Positions 1-4,777 of a stretch of 6,652 nucleotides of DNA are shown in pieces. Position numbers and translations under genes: made by a program. This DNA comes from Candidatus Intestinimonas stercorigallinarum (GTDB lineage Bacteria; Bacillota; Clostridia; Oscillospirales; Oscillospiraceae). The stretch spans positions 1 through 6,652 of the forward strand of contig DXDV01000181.1 in the NCBI GenBank assembly GCA_019115345.1. The letters are read 5' to 3'. Positions within the stretch are counted from its first letter, which is position 1. Each line of letters opens with the position of its first letter. The notes under the pieces are model-generated. The model did not search any database, was not told the origin of the DNA, and saw only the letters and a program-made list of their open reading frames with translations.

Positions 1-2
1 TA

Positions 3-233
3 CGTGCTAAGCAAGAAAAGCGAGCGCCGCAGCTTCTGCCGCATTTTTCATGCCACAACCTAAGGCATACATTTTGCACTCGCTTTTGCGAGAACGAGAA
101 AGATCTCAAGGTTATTCAGGAAATCATGGGGCATGCGGATATCACGACAACAATGAATATTTACAATGAAGCTACGAAGGAAAGAAAAGTGGCCAGCTTT
201 GTTAATCTTGAGGGGAAGATCCGGGTAAGTTAA
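3..233 (+). CDS. Tyrosine site-specific integrase, C-terminal part (Tn916/Tn1549-type)
   Basis: This is the last 76 codons of a tyrosine recombinase; the gene starts left of the window. Visible catalytic elements are the HxxR box in HNLRHTFCT (His at 54-56, Arg at 63-65), the second His in the MGH motif (132-134) and the nucleophilic Tyr in MNIYNEA (162-164). The stretch PHFS-HNLRHTFCTRFCENE is characteristic of integrases of Tn916/Tn1549-like conjugative elements of Firmicutes. Such enzymes excise and integrate the element by strand exchange through a 3'-phosphotyrosine intermediate, usually with an Xis partner. The gene is clearly more AT-rich than everything after base 300, in line with acquired DNA. 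Integrase genes often lie at one end of their element, so the attachment site may be just downstream. The visible part is intact, with no frameshift, ending at TAA 231-233. Whether the whole gene is intact cannot be told. Confidence 0.88.
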   Translation, partial: RAKQEKRAPQLLPHFSCHNLRHTFCTRFCENEKDLKVIQEIMGHADITTTMNIYNEATKERKVASFVNLEGKIRVS

Positions 234-253
234 TTTACACCTGATTTTACACC
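234..253. repeat. Two direct repeats TTTACACC, 12-base period
   Basis: TTTACACC occurs at 234-241 and again at 246-253, directly after the integrase stop codon. The period is close to one helical turn, so both copies would face the same side of the DNA. Short direct repeats next to an integrase gene can be arm-type integrase-binding sites or part of an attachment region. That role is inference; only the repeat is seen. Confidence 0.5.
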
Positions 254-344
254 AGTTGAGGAAGTGACGATGGAATATTATGAAACAATATAAGAACATT
301 ATGGCCCAGCTTCCGGGCAATGCTGAGGGTATGGGAACTTGCGG

Positions 345-375
345 GGGGATACAGAGCACCGGTTTTCTGTTCCCC
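345..375 (+). promoter_or_regulatory. Leader stem-loop 1 with an alternative pairing partner
   Basis: GGGGA-(U)-ACAG (345-354) pairs with CUGUUCCCC (367-375): nine base pairs with one bulged U and a 12-nt loop. The CCCCAC at 372-377 can pair instead with GUGGGG at 404-409, which would break this stem. GUGGGG can also pair with a second CCCCAC at 457-462. Mutually exclusive pairing is a feature of riboswitches and attenuators but also arises by chance in GC-rich RNA. Function is unproven. Confidence 0.35.
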
Positions 376-451
376 ACGATGAAGCCGTTGGATCAATAAC
401 AAGGTGGGGCTGGCGGCATTGGCCTCCGGCTCCAGCCTGTTGGAGAAACGA

Positions 452-478
452 CACGTCCCCACGTGGCTGAGGGACGTG
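452..478 (+). promoter_or_regulatory. Leader stem-loop 2 (perfect 8-bp stem)
   Basis: CACGTCCC (452-459) and GGGACGTG (471-478) form a perfect 8-bp stem with an 11-nt loop that itself contains CACGTG. A smaller hairpin, CTCCA-GCCTGT-TGGAG (430-445), lies just upstream. No U-tract follows, so it is not an intrinsic terminator. It could also act as a DNA inverted repeat bound by a protein. Confidence 0.4.
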
Positions 479-496
479 GCCTCGGGCAGGCTCTGA

Positions 497-533
497 AGAG
501 GCATATCGATGGCGTGGCTGTCGGTATGCCTCT
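497..533 (+). promoter_or_regulatory. Leader stem-loop 3 (13-bp stem) just upstream of the ktrB ribosome binding site
   Basis: AGAGGCATATCGA (497-509) pairs without interruption with TGTCGGTATGCCTCT minus its first two bases (521-533): 13 base pairs, of which one is a G-U wobble (506 with 524), and an 11-nt loop. It ends 24 bases before the ktrB Shine-Dalgarno. No run of U follows. It is the longest stem in the region and a reasonable candidate for a regulatory RNA structure or a DNA operator controlling ktrB. Confidence 0.45.
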
Positions 534-557
534 CTATCGCTTGCCGGCCGGGGAGAG

Positions 558-564
558 AAAGGGG
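558..564 (+). promoter_or_regulatory. Ribosome binding site deciding the GTG start of ktrB
   Basis: AAAGGGG lies 8 bases before the GTG at 573. The in-frame ATGs at 585 and 588 have no comparable site at a suitable distance, so GTG 573 is preferred. Confidence 0.6.
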
Positions 565-578
565 ATACACAAGTGTAT
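565..578. repeat. Short palindrome overlapping the ktrB start codon
   Basis: ATACAC-AA-GTGTAT is a perfect inverted repeat with 6-base arms. The right arm starts with the GTG start codon of ktrB and the left arm follows the Shine-Dalgarno directly. As RNA the hairpin would be weak; as DNA it resembles a small operator. It could be chance. Confidence 0.3.
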
Positions 579-1952
579 AGAAGTATGATGCTCCGCATCC
601 GGGAGCGCTTTTTCAAGCGGCGGGGCATGAATGCCACCCGCTTTGTGGCATTTTCCTTCGCGGGGATCATTCTGCTGGGCGCCCTCCTCCTGACGCTGCC
701 CATCGCCTCCAAGGATGGCCAGAGCGCGGGCTTCTTTACCGGACTGTTCACCGCCACCTCCGCAACCTGCGTGACGGGACTCATCCTGGTGGATACCGGC
801 ATCCACTGGAGTCTCTTCGGCCAGGTGGTCATCGCCGTGCTGCTCCAGATCGGCGGCCTGGGACTCATGACCATCATGAGCATCTTCTCCCTGATCATCG
901 GCCGGCGGATCGGCCTTTCGGAACGGCTCATCATGGTGAGCACCCTCAACCTCAACGAGATGGAGGGGGTGGTCCGGGTGGTGCGCCACGCCCTGATCGG
1001 CACCTTCGCCATCGAGGGGGTGGGCGCCATTTTGATGGCGGCCCGGTATATCCCCAGGCTGGGCTTGGCCCACGGCCTGTGGGCCGGTATTTTCCAGGCC
1101 ATCTCCGCCTTCTGCAACGGCGGCTTTGACGTCATCGGCGAGCGGTACGGCGCGTTCTCCAGCCTAGCCGGGGTCAACGACGACCCGGTGATCCTGTTGA
1201 CCACCGGAACCCTCATCGTTATCGGTGGCCTGGGCTTTTTCGTCTGGGAGGACGTGCTCCAGTCCCGGTGCTGGAAGAAGCTGTCCCTATACAGCAAGCT
1301 GGTGCTCTCCATGACCGCCGTCCTCATCGTGGGAGGGACCGCCTTCGTGCTGCTGGCCGAGTACCACAACCCGGCCACCCTGGGGGACATGCCCCTGTGG
1401 CAGAAGGTGCTCAACGCCCTGTTTCAGTCCATCACCCTGCGCACGGCGGGCTTTGACTCCATCGGGCAGGGCGGGATGACCGACGAGACCAAGGCGGTCT
1501 CCATCATGCTGATGCTCATCGGCGGTTCCTCCGGCTCCACCGCCGGCGGTATCAAGACCGTGACGGTGGCGGTCCTCCTCCTCACCCTGCGCGCCAGCCT
1601 GCGGGGCCGGGAGCAAGTGACCATCCGCCGGCGGACCATCCCCGCCTCCCGGGTCATGACGGCCATGAGCTTGACGCTGATGATCCTGTCCCTCTTCTTC
1701 GTGGGCTCCATCGTCATCACCACCCTGGAGGGCCTGCCCTATATCGACTGCGCCTTTGAGACGGCCTCCGCCCTGGCCACTGTGGGCGTCACGGCGGGCA
1801 TCACCACCACTCTGGGCCGGGTCTCTCAAAGCATACTGATCCTGTTTATGTATCTGGGCCGTGTGGGCGTGTTCTCCGCCTCGGTGGCCTTTGCCGCCGG
1901 CCGGAAGCCGGCCAAGATCCAATATCCCAGCGCCGAGCTGATGATCGGATAA
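573..1952 (+). CDS. ktrB: TrkH/KtrB-family potassium uptake channel subunit
   Basis: Integral membrane, ion-conducting subunit of a Ktr/Trk potassium uptake system. The 459-residue length fits KtrB. All four pseudo-repeats of the membrane-pore-membrane fold are present with their selectivity-filter glycines: TCVTG (65-69), FCNGGFD (180-186), RTAGFD (290-295) and LATVGVT (401-407). The glycine/serine-rich segment GGSSGSTAGGIKT (317-329) matches the intramembrane loop of the third repeat that serves as the gate in KtrB. Hydrophobic helices begin at about residue 22 after a basic N-terminus. The start is GTG 573, chosen for AAAGGGG 8 bases upstream. In the family the protein works as a dimer on an octameric ring of the RCK subunit and often takes up potassium together with sodium; ion coupling here is not tested. 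The next gene encodes the partner 51 bases downstream. Regulation may involve the structured leader at 345-533. No frameshift or missing motif is seen. Confidence 0.95.
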   Translation: MYRSMMLRIRERFFKRRGMNATRFVAFSFAGIILLGALLLTLPIASKDGQSAGFFTGLFTATSATCVTGLILVDTGIHWSLFGQVVIAVLLQIGGLGLMTIMSIFSLIIGRRIGLSERLIMVSTLNLNEMEGVVRVVRHALIGTFAIEGVGAILMAARYIPRLGLAHGLWAGIFQAISAFCNGGFDVIGERYGAFSSLAGVNDDPVILLTTGTLIVIGGLGFFVWEDVLQSRCWKKLSLYSKLVLSMTAVLIVGGTAFVLLAEYHNPATLGDMPLWQKVLNALFQSITLRTAGFDSIGQGGMTDETKAVSIMLMLIGGSSGSTAGGIKTVTVAVLLLTLRASLRGREQVTIRRRTIPASRVMTAMSLTLMILSLFFVGSIVITTLEGLPYIDCAFETASALATVGVTAGITTTLGRVSQSILILFMYLGRVGVFSASVAFAAGRKPAKIQYPSAELMIG

Positions 1953-1972
1953 CGGGGCGGCGGACCGCTCCG
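1953..1972 (+). promoter_or_regulatory. Stem-loop directly after the ktrB stop codon
   Basis: CGGGGCGG (1953-1960) and CCGCTCCG (1965-1972) form an 8-bp stem with one G-U pair and a CGGA tetraloop, starting at the base after the TAA. No U-tract follows, so full termination is unlikely. It could set the KtrB:KtrA ratio or protect the mRNA end. Confidence 0.5.
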
Positions 1973-2003
1973 GATGACAGAATATTAAGGTGGGTGCTTC
2001 CCT

Positions 2004-2663
2004 ATGATGAAAACATTTGTTGTGATCGGATTGGGCCGCTTCGGTACCGCGGTGGCCACGGAGCTGTGCAACCTGGGCCACGAGGTGCTGGCCATCGACG
2101 ATCTGGAGGACCGGGTGCAGAGCATCTCCAGCCGCGTGACCCACGCCGTGGCGGGAGACGCCCGGGACCCCGCCGTCCTCCGGGCGCTGGGCGTGCGCAA
2201 CTACAACTGCGCCATCGTGGCGGTGGCCGACGACGTGGGCAACAGCGCCCTCATCACCATGAACCTGAAGGAGCTGGGAGTGCGGCAGGTCATCGCCAAG
2301 GCCCAGAGCCATGTCCACCAGAAGGTGCTCCAGAAGATCGGGGCCGACAAGGTGGTTTTCCCGGAGCACGAGATGGGCGTCAAGCTGGCCCAGAGCCTCT
2401 CCAGCTCCAACATCCTCAACTTCATCGAGCTCTCCGACGACTTCGGCATCGTGGAGCTGTCCATTCCCAAGTCCTGGGTGGGCCAGACCCTGCGCACCCT
2501 GGACGTGCGGGCCAAGTACCATGTCAACATCATCGCCATCCGCCGGGGCGGAGACGACCACGACCTGGAAATCTCTCCCGGCGCCGACTACATCCTCTGC
2601 GCCGGCGACGTGGTGGTCACCCTGGGCCGGAACGAGGACATCGACCAGCTCCATAAACTGTAA
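2004..2663 (+). CDS. ktrA: TrkA/KtrA-family RCK regulatory subunit of potassium uptake
   Basis: Cytoplasmic regulator that forms a ring under KtrB and opens or closes it in response to bound nucleotide. The 219-residue length with a single RCK unit fits KtrA rather than the double-length TrkA of Proteobacteria. The RCK_N Rossmann fold starts at once: FVVIGLGRFG carries the GxGxxG nucleotide loop (G9, G11, G14), followed by the acidic end of strand 2 (AIDD, D32-D33) and the conserved FPE segment (P120-E121). The RCK_C domain covers about 140-219, ending in the family pattern YILCAGDVVVTLG. In Firmicutes, RCK_C of KtrA can bind cyclic di-AMP, which closes the system; this is family knowledge, not shown here. 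The start is ATG 2004 (ATG 2007 is also possible) with AAGGTGG (1987-1993) 10 bases upstream. It is the only complete gene here that starts with ATG. Confidence 0.95.
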   Translation: MMKTFVVIGLGRFGTAVATELCNLGHEVLAIDDLEDRVQSISSRVTHAVAGDARDPAVLRALGVRNYNCAIVAVADDVGNSALITMNLKELGVRQVIAKAQSHVHQKVLQKIGADKVVFPEHEMGVKLAQSLSSSNILNFIELSDDFGIVELSIPKSWVGQTLRTLDVRAKYHVNIIAIRRGGDDHDLEISPGADYILCAGDVVVTLGRNEDIDQLHKL

Positions 2664-2705
2664 GAACAGGCAAGGGCCCATTGCGGGCGGGGAGGGAGAA
2701 GAGAC

Positions 2706-3467
2706 GTGGAACAGATCACCAGCCGCTCCAATCCGCTGGCGGCGCAGATCCGAAAGCTGAATAGCGCCCGCTCCGCCCGCCGGGAGCAGGGGCTCTTCGT
2801 CGGCGAGGGGCCCAAGCTGCTGGAGGAGGCCCTCCGGGCGGGGGCGGAGCTGACCGCCGTGGTCCACGATGGACGCCGGCCCTGCCCGCTGCCTCCGGAG
2901 GCGCGGGAGGTGGCGGTGCCGCCGGAGCTGCTGCGGAGCCTGGCGGATACCCAGACCCCCCAGGGGGTCCTCTTCCTGTGCCGGCAGCCCTCTCTGGCTC
3001 TGCCGGAGACCCTGCCCGGGGAGCGCTTCCTGGTGCTGGACGGGGTCCAGGACCCGGGGAACGTGGGCACCATCTGGCGCACCGCCGACGCCTTCGGGGC
3101 CGATGGGCTCATTCTGCTACCTGGCTGTGCCGACCCCTTTTCTCCCAAGACGGTCCGGGCCACCATGGGGGCCTGCTTCCGGCTCCCAGTGTGGGAGACC
3201 GATCTGGAGGGCCTGTGGGCCGCCCTGGAGCGCCGGGGCCTGTCCCTGTACGCCACCACCCTCCGGGAGGACACCGGCGACGTGCGCCGGGCCGCTCTGG
3301 ACCGCTGCGCCGTGGTCATAGGAAGCGAGGGGCGGGGGGTCTCTCCCGCCGTCCTGGCCCGGTGCTCCGGCACGCTGAAGATTCCCATGCGCTCCCGGTG
3401 TGAATCCCTCAACGCGGCGGTGGCCGCCTCGGTGGTGCTGTGGGAGATGGCCCGTCCTCTGCTGTGA
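2706..3467 (+). CDS. SpoU/TrmH-family RNA 2'-O-ribose methyltransferase
   Basis: Transfers a methyl group from S-adenosylmethionine to a ribose 2'-OH in RNA, most likely 23S rRNA. The 253-residue protein has an N-terminal substrate-binding domain (about 1-100, with the family opening ITSRSNPL and GLFVGEG) and a C-terminal knotted SPOUT domain. The three SpoU motifs are clear: LDGVQDPGNVGTIWRTA (111-127, with Asn119 and Arg125), VIGSEGRG (204-211, Glu208) and IPMRSRCESLNAAVA (226-240, Ser234-Leu235-Asn236). The usual Gly after IPMx is Ser here. Nearest characterised relatives by length and layout would be Bacillus YsgA (RlmP) and RlmB, so the modified nucleotide cannot be assigned from sequence alone. 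Start is GTG 2706, with GGAGGG (2691-2696) 9 bases upstream; the N-terminus from there matches the family. It lies 42 bases after ktrA and 28 before dprA, probably in the same transcript. Confidence 0.92.
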   Translation: MEQITSRSNPLAAQIRKLNSARSARREQGLFVGEGPKLLEEALRAGAELTAVVHDGRRPCPLPPEAREVAVPPELLRSLADTQTPQGVLFLCRQPSLALPETLPGERFLVLDGVQDPGNVGTIWRTADAFGADGLILLPGCADPFSPKTVRATMGACFRLPVWETDLEGLWAALERRGLSLYATTLREDTGDVRRAALDRCAVVIGSEGRGVSPAVLARCSGTLKIPMRSRCESLNAAVAASVVLWEMARPLL

Positions 3468-3473
3468 GGACGG
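3452..3473 (+). promoter_or_regulatory. Stem-loop across the methyltransferase stop codon
   Basis: CCGTCCTC (3452-3459) and GAGGACGG (3466-3473) form a perfect 8-bp stem with a TGCTGT loop. The stop codon TGA (3465-3467) sits at the loop/stem border. No U-tract follows, and the dprA Shine-Dalgarno begins 7 bases later. Its core CCGTCC...GCTG...GGACGG recurs in the hairpin at the end of dprA. Confidence 0.45.
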
Positions 3474-3480
3474 CGTAAGA

Positions 3481-3488
3481 GAGGAGGT
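3481..3488 (+). promoter_or_regulatory. Ribosome binding site deciding the GTG start of dprA
   Basis: GAGGAGGT lies 7 bases before GTG 3496, near-perfect complementarity to the 16S rRNA 3' end. It settles the start: the same frame stays open upstream to an ATG at 3400, but that start would overlap the methyltransferase gene and has no comparable site. Confidence 0.85.
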
Positions 3489-3495
3489 CCCCGCC

Positions 3496-4725
3496 GTGGC
3501 GGCGCTGAAATACTGGCTTTGGATCTCCACCCGGCGGGGCGTCGGCCCCCAGCAGGTGGGGCGTCTGCTGGAGCACTTCGGCACGCCGGAGCGGGCCTAT
3601 TACGCCGACCCGGAGGAGTACGGCCTGGTGGAGGGCCTGGCTCCCAACGGCCGGAGTTCCCTGCTGGACAAGTCCATGGAGCGGGTGGACGCCATTTTGG
3701 GGGACTGCGACCGGCTGGGAGTGCGCATCCTCACCATGGGGGATGCCGACTATCCCGACCGGCTGAAGAACATCTACGATCCGCCCGCCGTCCTCTATGT
3801 CCGGGGCAGGCTCCCCGCCTTCGACGAGGAGATCGCCGTCGGGGTGGTGGGCAGCCGGAAGCCCTCGGCCTACGGCCGGTGGATGGCGGGGAAGCTGGGC
3901 CTGGAGCTGGCCCAATACGGTGCGCTGCTGGTCTCCGGCATCGCCCAGGGTCTGGATACCGAGGCCCTGCGGGGCGCCCTCCGGGGCGGCGGCGCGGTGG
4001 TCTCGGTGCTGGGCGGCGGGGTGGACGTCCCCTACCCCAGGGAAAACCGCTGGCTCTATGAGGATGTGGCCGCCCACGGGGCGCTGCTCAGCGAATATCC
4101 GCCGGGGACGGAGCACGAGGGCTGGCATTTCCCGGTGCGCAACCGCATCCTCAGCGGGCTGTGCCTGGGCGTGGTGGCGGTGGAGTGCGGCTGGAAGAGC
4201 GGCACCATGTCCACCGTGCGGCAGGCCCTGGACCAGGACCGGGACATCTTCGCCGTGCCCGGGCCGGTGAGCTCCCTCCTCAGCGAGGGTCCCAACCGCC
4301 TCATCCAGCAGGGGGCCAAGCTGGTCACCGGCGGGGAGGACGTGGTTCGGGAGTACGCCGAGCTCTTTCCCGGCCGGCTGCGCTTTCCCCTCTGGCCCCT
4401 GTCCCAGGAGCCTGCGCCTCCGACGGAGGAGCCGGCGGCCTCCGCCGCCGAAGGGTCGAAGGAGGCGCCCACCGGCGAAAAACCCATTGACAAGGAGCCT
4501 CAGCAGGCATATATTGACAGAAGCGGCCTTACCGACGACCAGGTAGATCTGCTCCTGGCGTTGGAGGAGGGCGGCCGCACGGCGGAGGAGCTGGTGGAGC
4601 TGACCCAGATCCCCGCCCGTCGGGTGCTGACCGCCCTGACCATGCTTCAGATCCCGGGCCATGTGACCGAAGGGCCGGGCAAACGGTTCCAGGCCTCCGT
4701 CCGGCTGCGGACGGAGGAGGGCTGA
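3496..4725 (+). CDS. dprA: DNA-processing protein DprA (Smf)
   Basis: Binds single-stranded DNA entering by transformation, protects it and loads RecA; widely present even in bacteria not known to be competent. The 409-residue protein has three parts. An N-terminal helical domain (about 1-70, WISTRRGVGPQQVGRLL) resembles the HhH/SAM-like region. The DprA Rossmann domain (about 95-295) has GVVGSRKPS (116-124), SGIAQGLD (147-154), LGGGVDVPYPREN (172-184), FPVRNRILSG (212-221) and the FAVPG and SEGPNRLIQQGA segments. A Pro/Glu/Ala-rich linker (about 305-335) leads to a winged-helix domain (about 343-405, LTDDQVDLLLALEEGGRTAEEL). The usual His of the GID..AH motif is Leu158 here. The start is GTG 3496, with GAGGAGGT 7 bases upstream. 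topA follows after 52 bases, the order common in Firmicutes. The linker coding sequence also contains a likely promoter for topA. Confidence 0.95.
   Translation: MAALKYWLWISTRRGVGPQQVGRLLEHFGTPERAYYADPEEYGLVEGLAPNGRSSLLDKSMERVDAILGDCDRLGVRILTMGDADYPDRLKNIYDPPAVLYVRGRLPAFDEEIAVGVVGSRKPSAYGRWMAGKLGLELAQYGALLVSGIAQGLDTEALRGALRGGGAVVSVLGGGVDVPYPRENRWLYEDVAAHGALLSEYPPGTEHEGWHFPVRNRILSGLCLGVVAVECGWKSGTMSTVRQALDQDRDIFAVPGPVSSLLSEGPNRLIQQGAKLVTGGEDVVREYAELFPGRLRFPLWPLSQEPAPPTEEPAASAAEGSKEAPTGEKPIDKEPQQAYIDRSGLTDDQVDLLLALEEGGRTAEELVELTQIPARRVLTALTMLQIPGHVTEGPGKRFQASVRLRTEEG
4487..4515 (+). promoter_or_regulatory. Predicted sigma-A promoter inside dprA, facing topA
   Basis: TTGACA (4487-4492), a spacer of exactly 17 bases, then TATATT (4510-4515): consensus -35, optimal spacing and a -10 with one mismatch. 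An A-run (AAAAA) lies just upstream. It falls in the low-constraint linker of DprA, and the codons here (ATT, TAT, ATT, AGA) are AT-rich compared with the GC-rich surroundings. Transcription would start near 4522 and give a leader of about 255 bases before topA. Confidence 0.55.
4694..4717 (+). promoter_or_regulatory. Perfect 10-bp stem-loop at the 3' end of dprA
   Basis: CCTCCGTCCG (4694-4703) and CGGACGGAGG (4708-4717) form a perfect 10-bp stem with a GCTG tetraloop, ending 5 bases before the dprA TGA. It lies within the leader of the predicted topA transcript. No U-tract follows. It may be an attenuation, processing or stability element between dprA and topA. Confidence 0.5.
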
Positions 4726-4741
4726 CCCGGGGGCTGCCGGG
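4726..4741 (+). promoter_or_regulatory. Small second hairpin after the dprA stop
   Basis: CCCGG (4726-4730) and CCGGG (4737-4741) form a 5-bp GC stem with a 6-nt loop directly after the dprA stop codon. Short and possibly chance; it would stack next to the 10-bp hairpin. Confidence 0.25.
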
Positions 4742-4766
4742 CCATGATTTGGAGAGAAACCCCATT

Positions 4767-4772
4767 GGAGGT
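4767..4772 (+). promoter_or_regulatory. Ribosome binding site deciding the GTG start of topA
   Basis: GGAGGT lies 5 bases before GTG 4778. The protein read from this GTG begins with the family N-terminus MAKTNLVIVESPAKAKTI, so both lines of evidence agree. Confidence 0.85.
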
Positions 4773-4777
4773 ATATT

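Larger units (their letters stand above)
234..572. other. Gene-free region between integrase and ktrB; element boundary and long leader
   Basis: No protein-coding gene can be supported here. A good Shine-Dalgarno (GAGGAAG, 258-264) precedes an ATG at 270 that gives only seven codons, and an overlapping 39-codon frame (280-399) has no recognisable product; these may be remnants of an element gene. Base composition shifts from AT-rich to GC-rich near 290-300, the likely edge of acquired DNA. From 345 to 533 there are several strong inverted repeats, listed separately. Weak -10-like hexamers (TATTAT at 276-281, TATAAG at 289-294) lack a good -35 at standard spacing, so the ktrB promoter is not located. 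I looked for the ydaO (c-di-AMP) riboswitch, which often precedes potassium transporter genes in Firmicutes, and did not find its conserved segments. Confidence 0.55.

Noticed and set aside
276..294. Promoter for ktrB (TATTAT or TATAAG as -10)
   Set aside because: No acceptable -35 hexamer at 16-18 bases upstream; the best combination needs a 19-base spacer and four of six matches.
280..399. Small + strand frame of 39 codons (MKQYKNIMAQ...) after the integrase
   Set aside because: No good Shine-Dalgarno at the right distance, no recognised family, and it overlaps the composition boundary and a stem-loop. The ATG at 270 has a good site but only seven codons.
300..570. ydaO/yuaA (c-di-AMP) riboswitch before ktrB
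   Set aside because: Expected from the gene downstream, but the conserved segments of that riboswitch could not be found. A covariance-model search would settle it.
299..1414. Antisense open frame (371 codons) across the leader and ktrB
   Set aside because: Mostly opposite ktrB, Arg/Pro/Met-rich, no recognised motif, no ribosome binding site of note.
1287..2867. Long antisense open frame (526 codons)
   Set aside because: It runs opposite to ktrB and ktrA, which are certain from their motifs. Its composition (Gly/His/Leu/Val-rich) is that of a GC-rich shadow frame, and it spans a gene junction.
3400..3495. Upstream start of dprA at ATG 3400
   Set aside because: It would overlap the methyltransferase gene by 68 bases and lacks a ribosome binding site, while GTG 3496 has a near-perfect one and gives the family N-terminus.
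4694..4741. Intrinsic terminator between dprA and topA
   Set aside because: The stems are strong but no U-run follows either of them.
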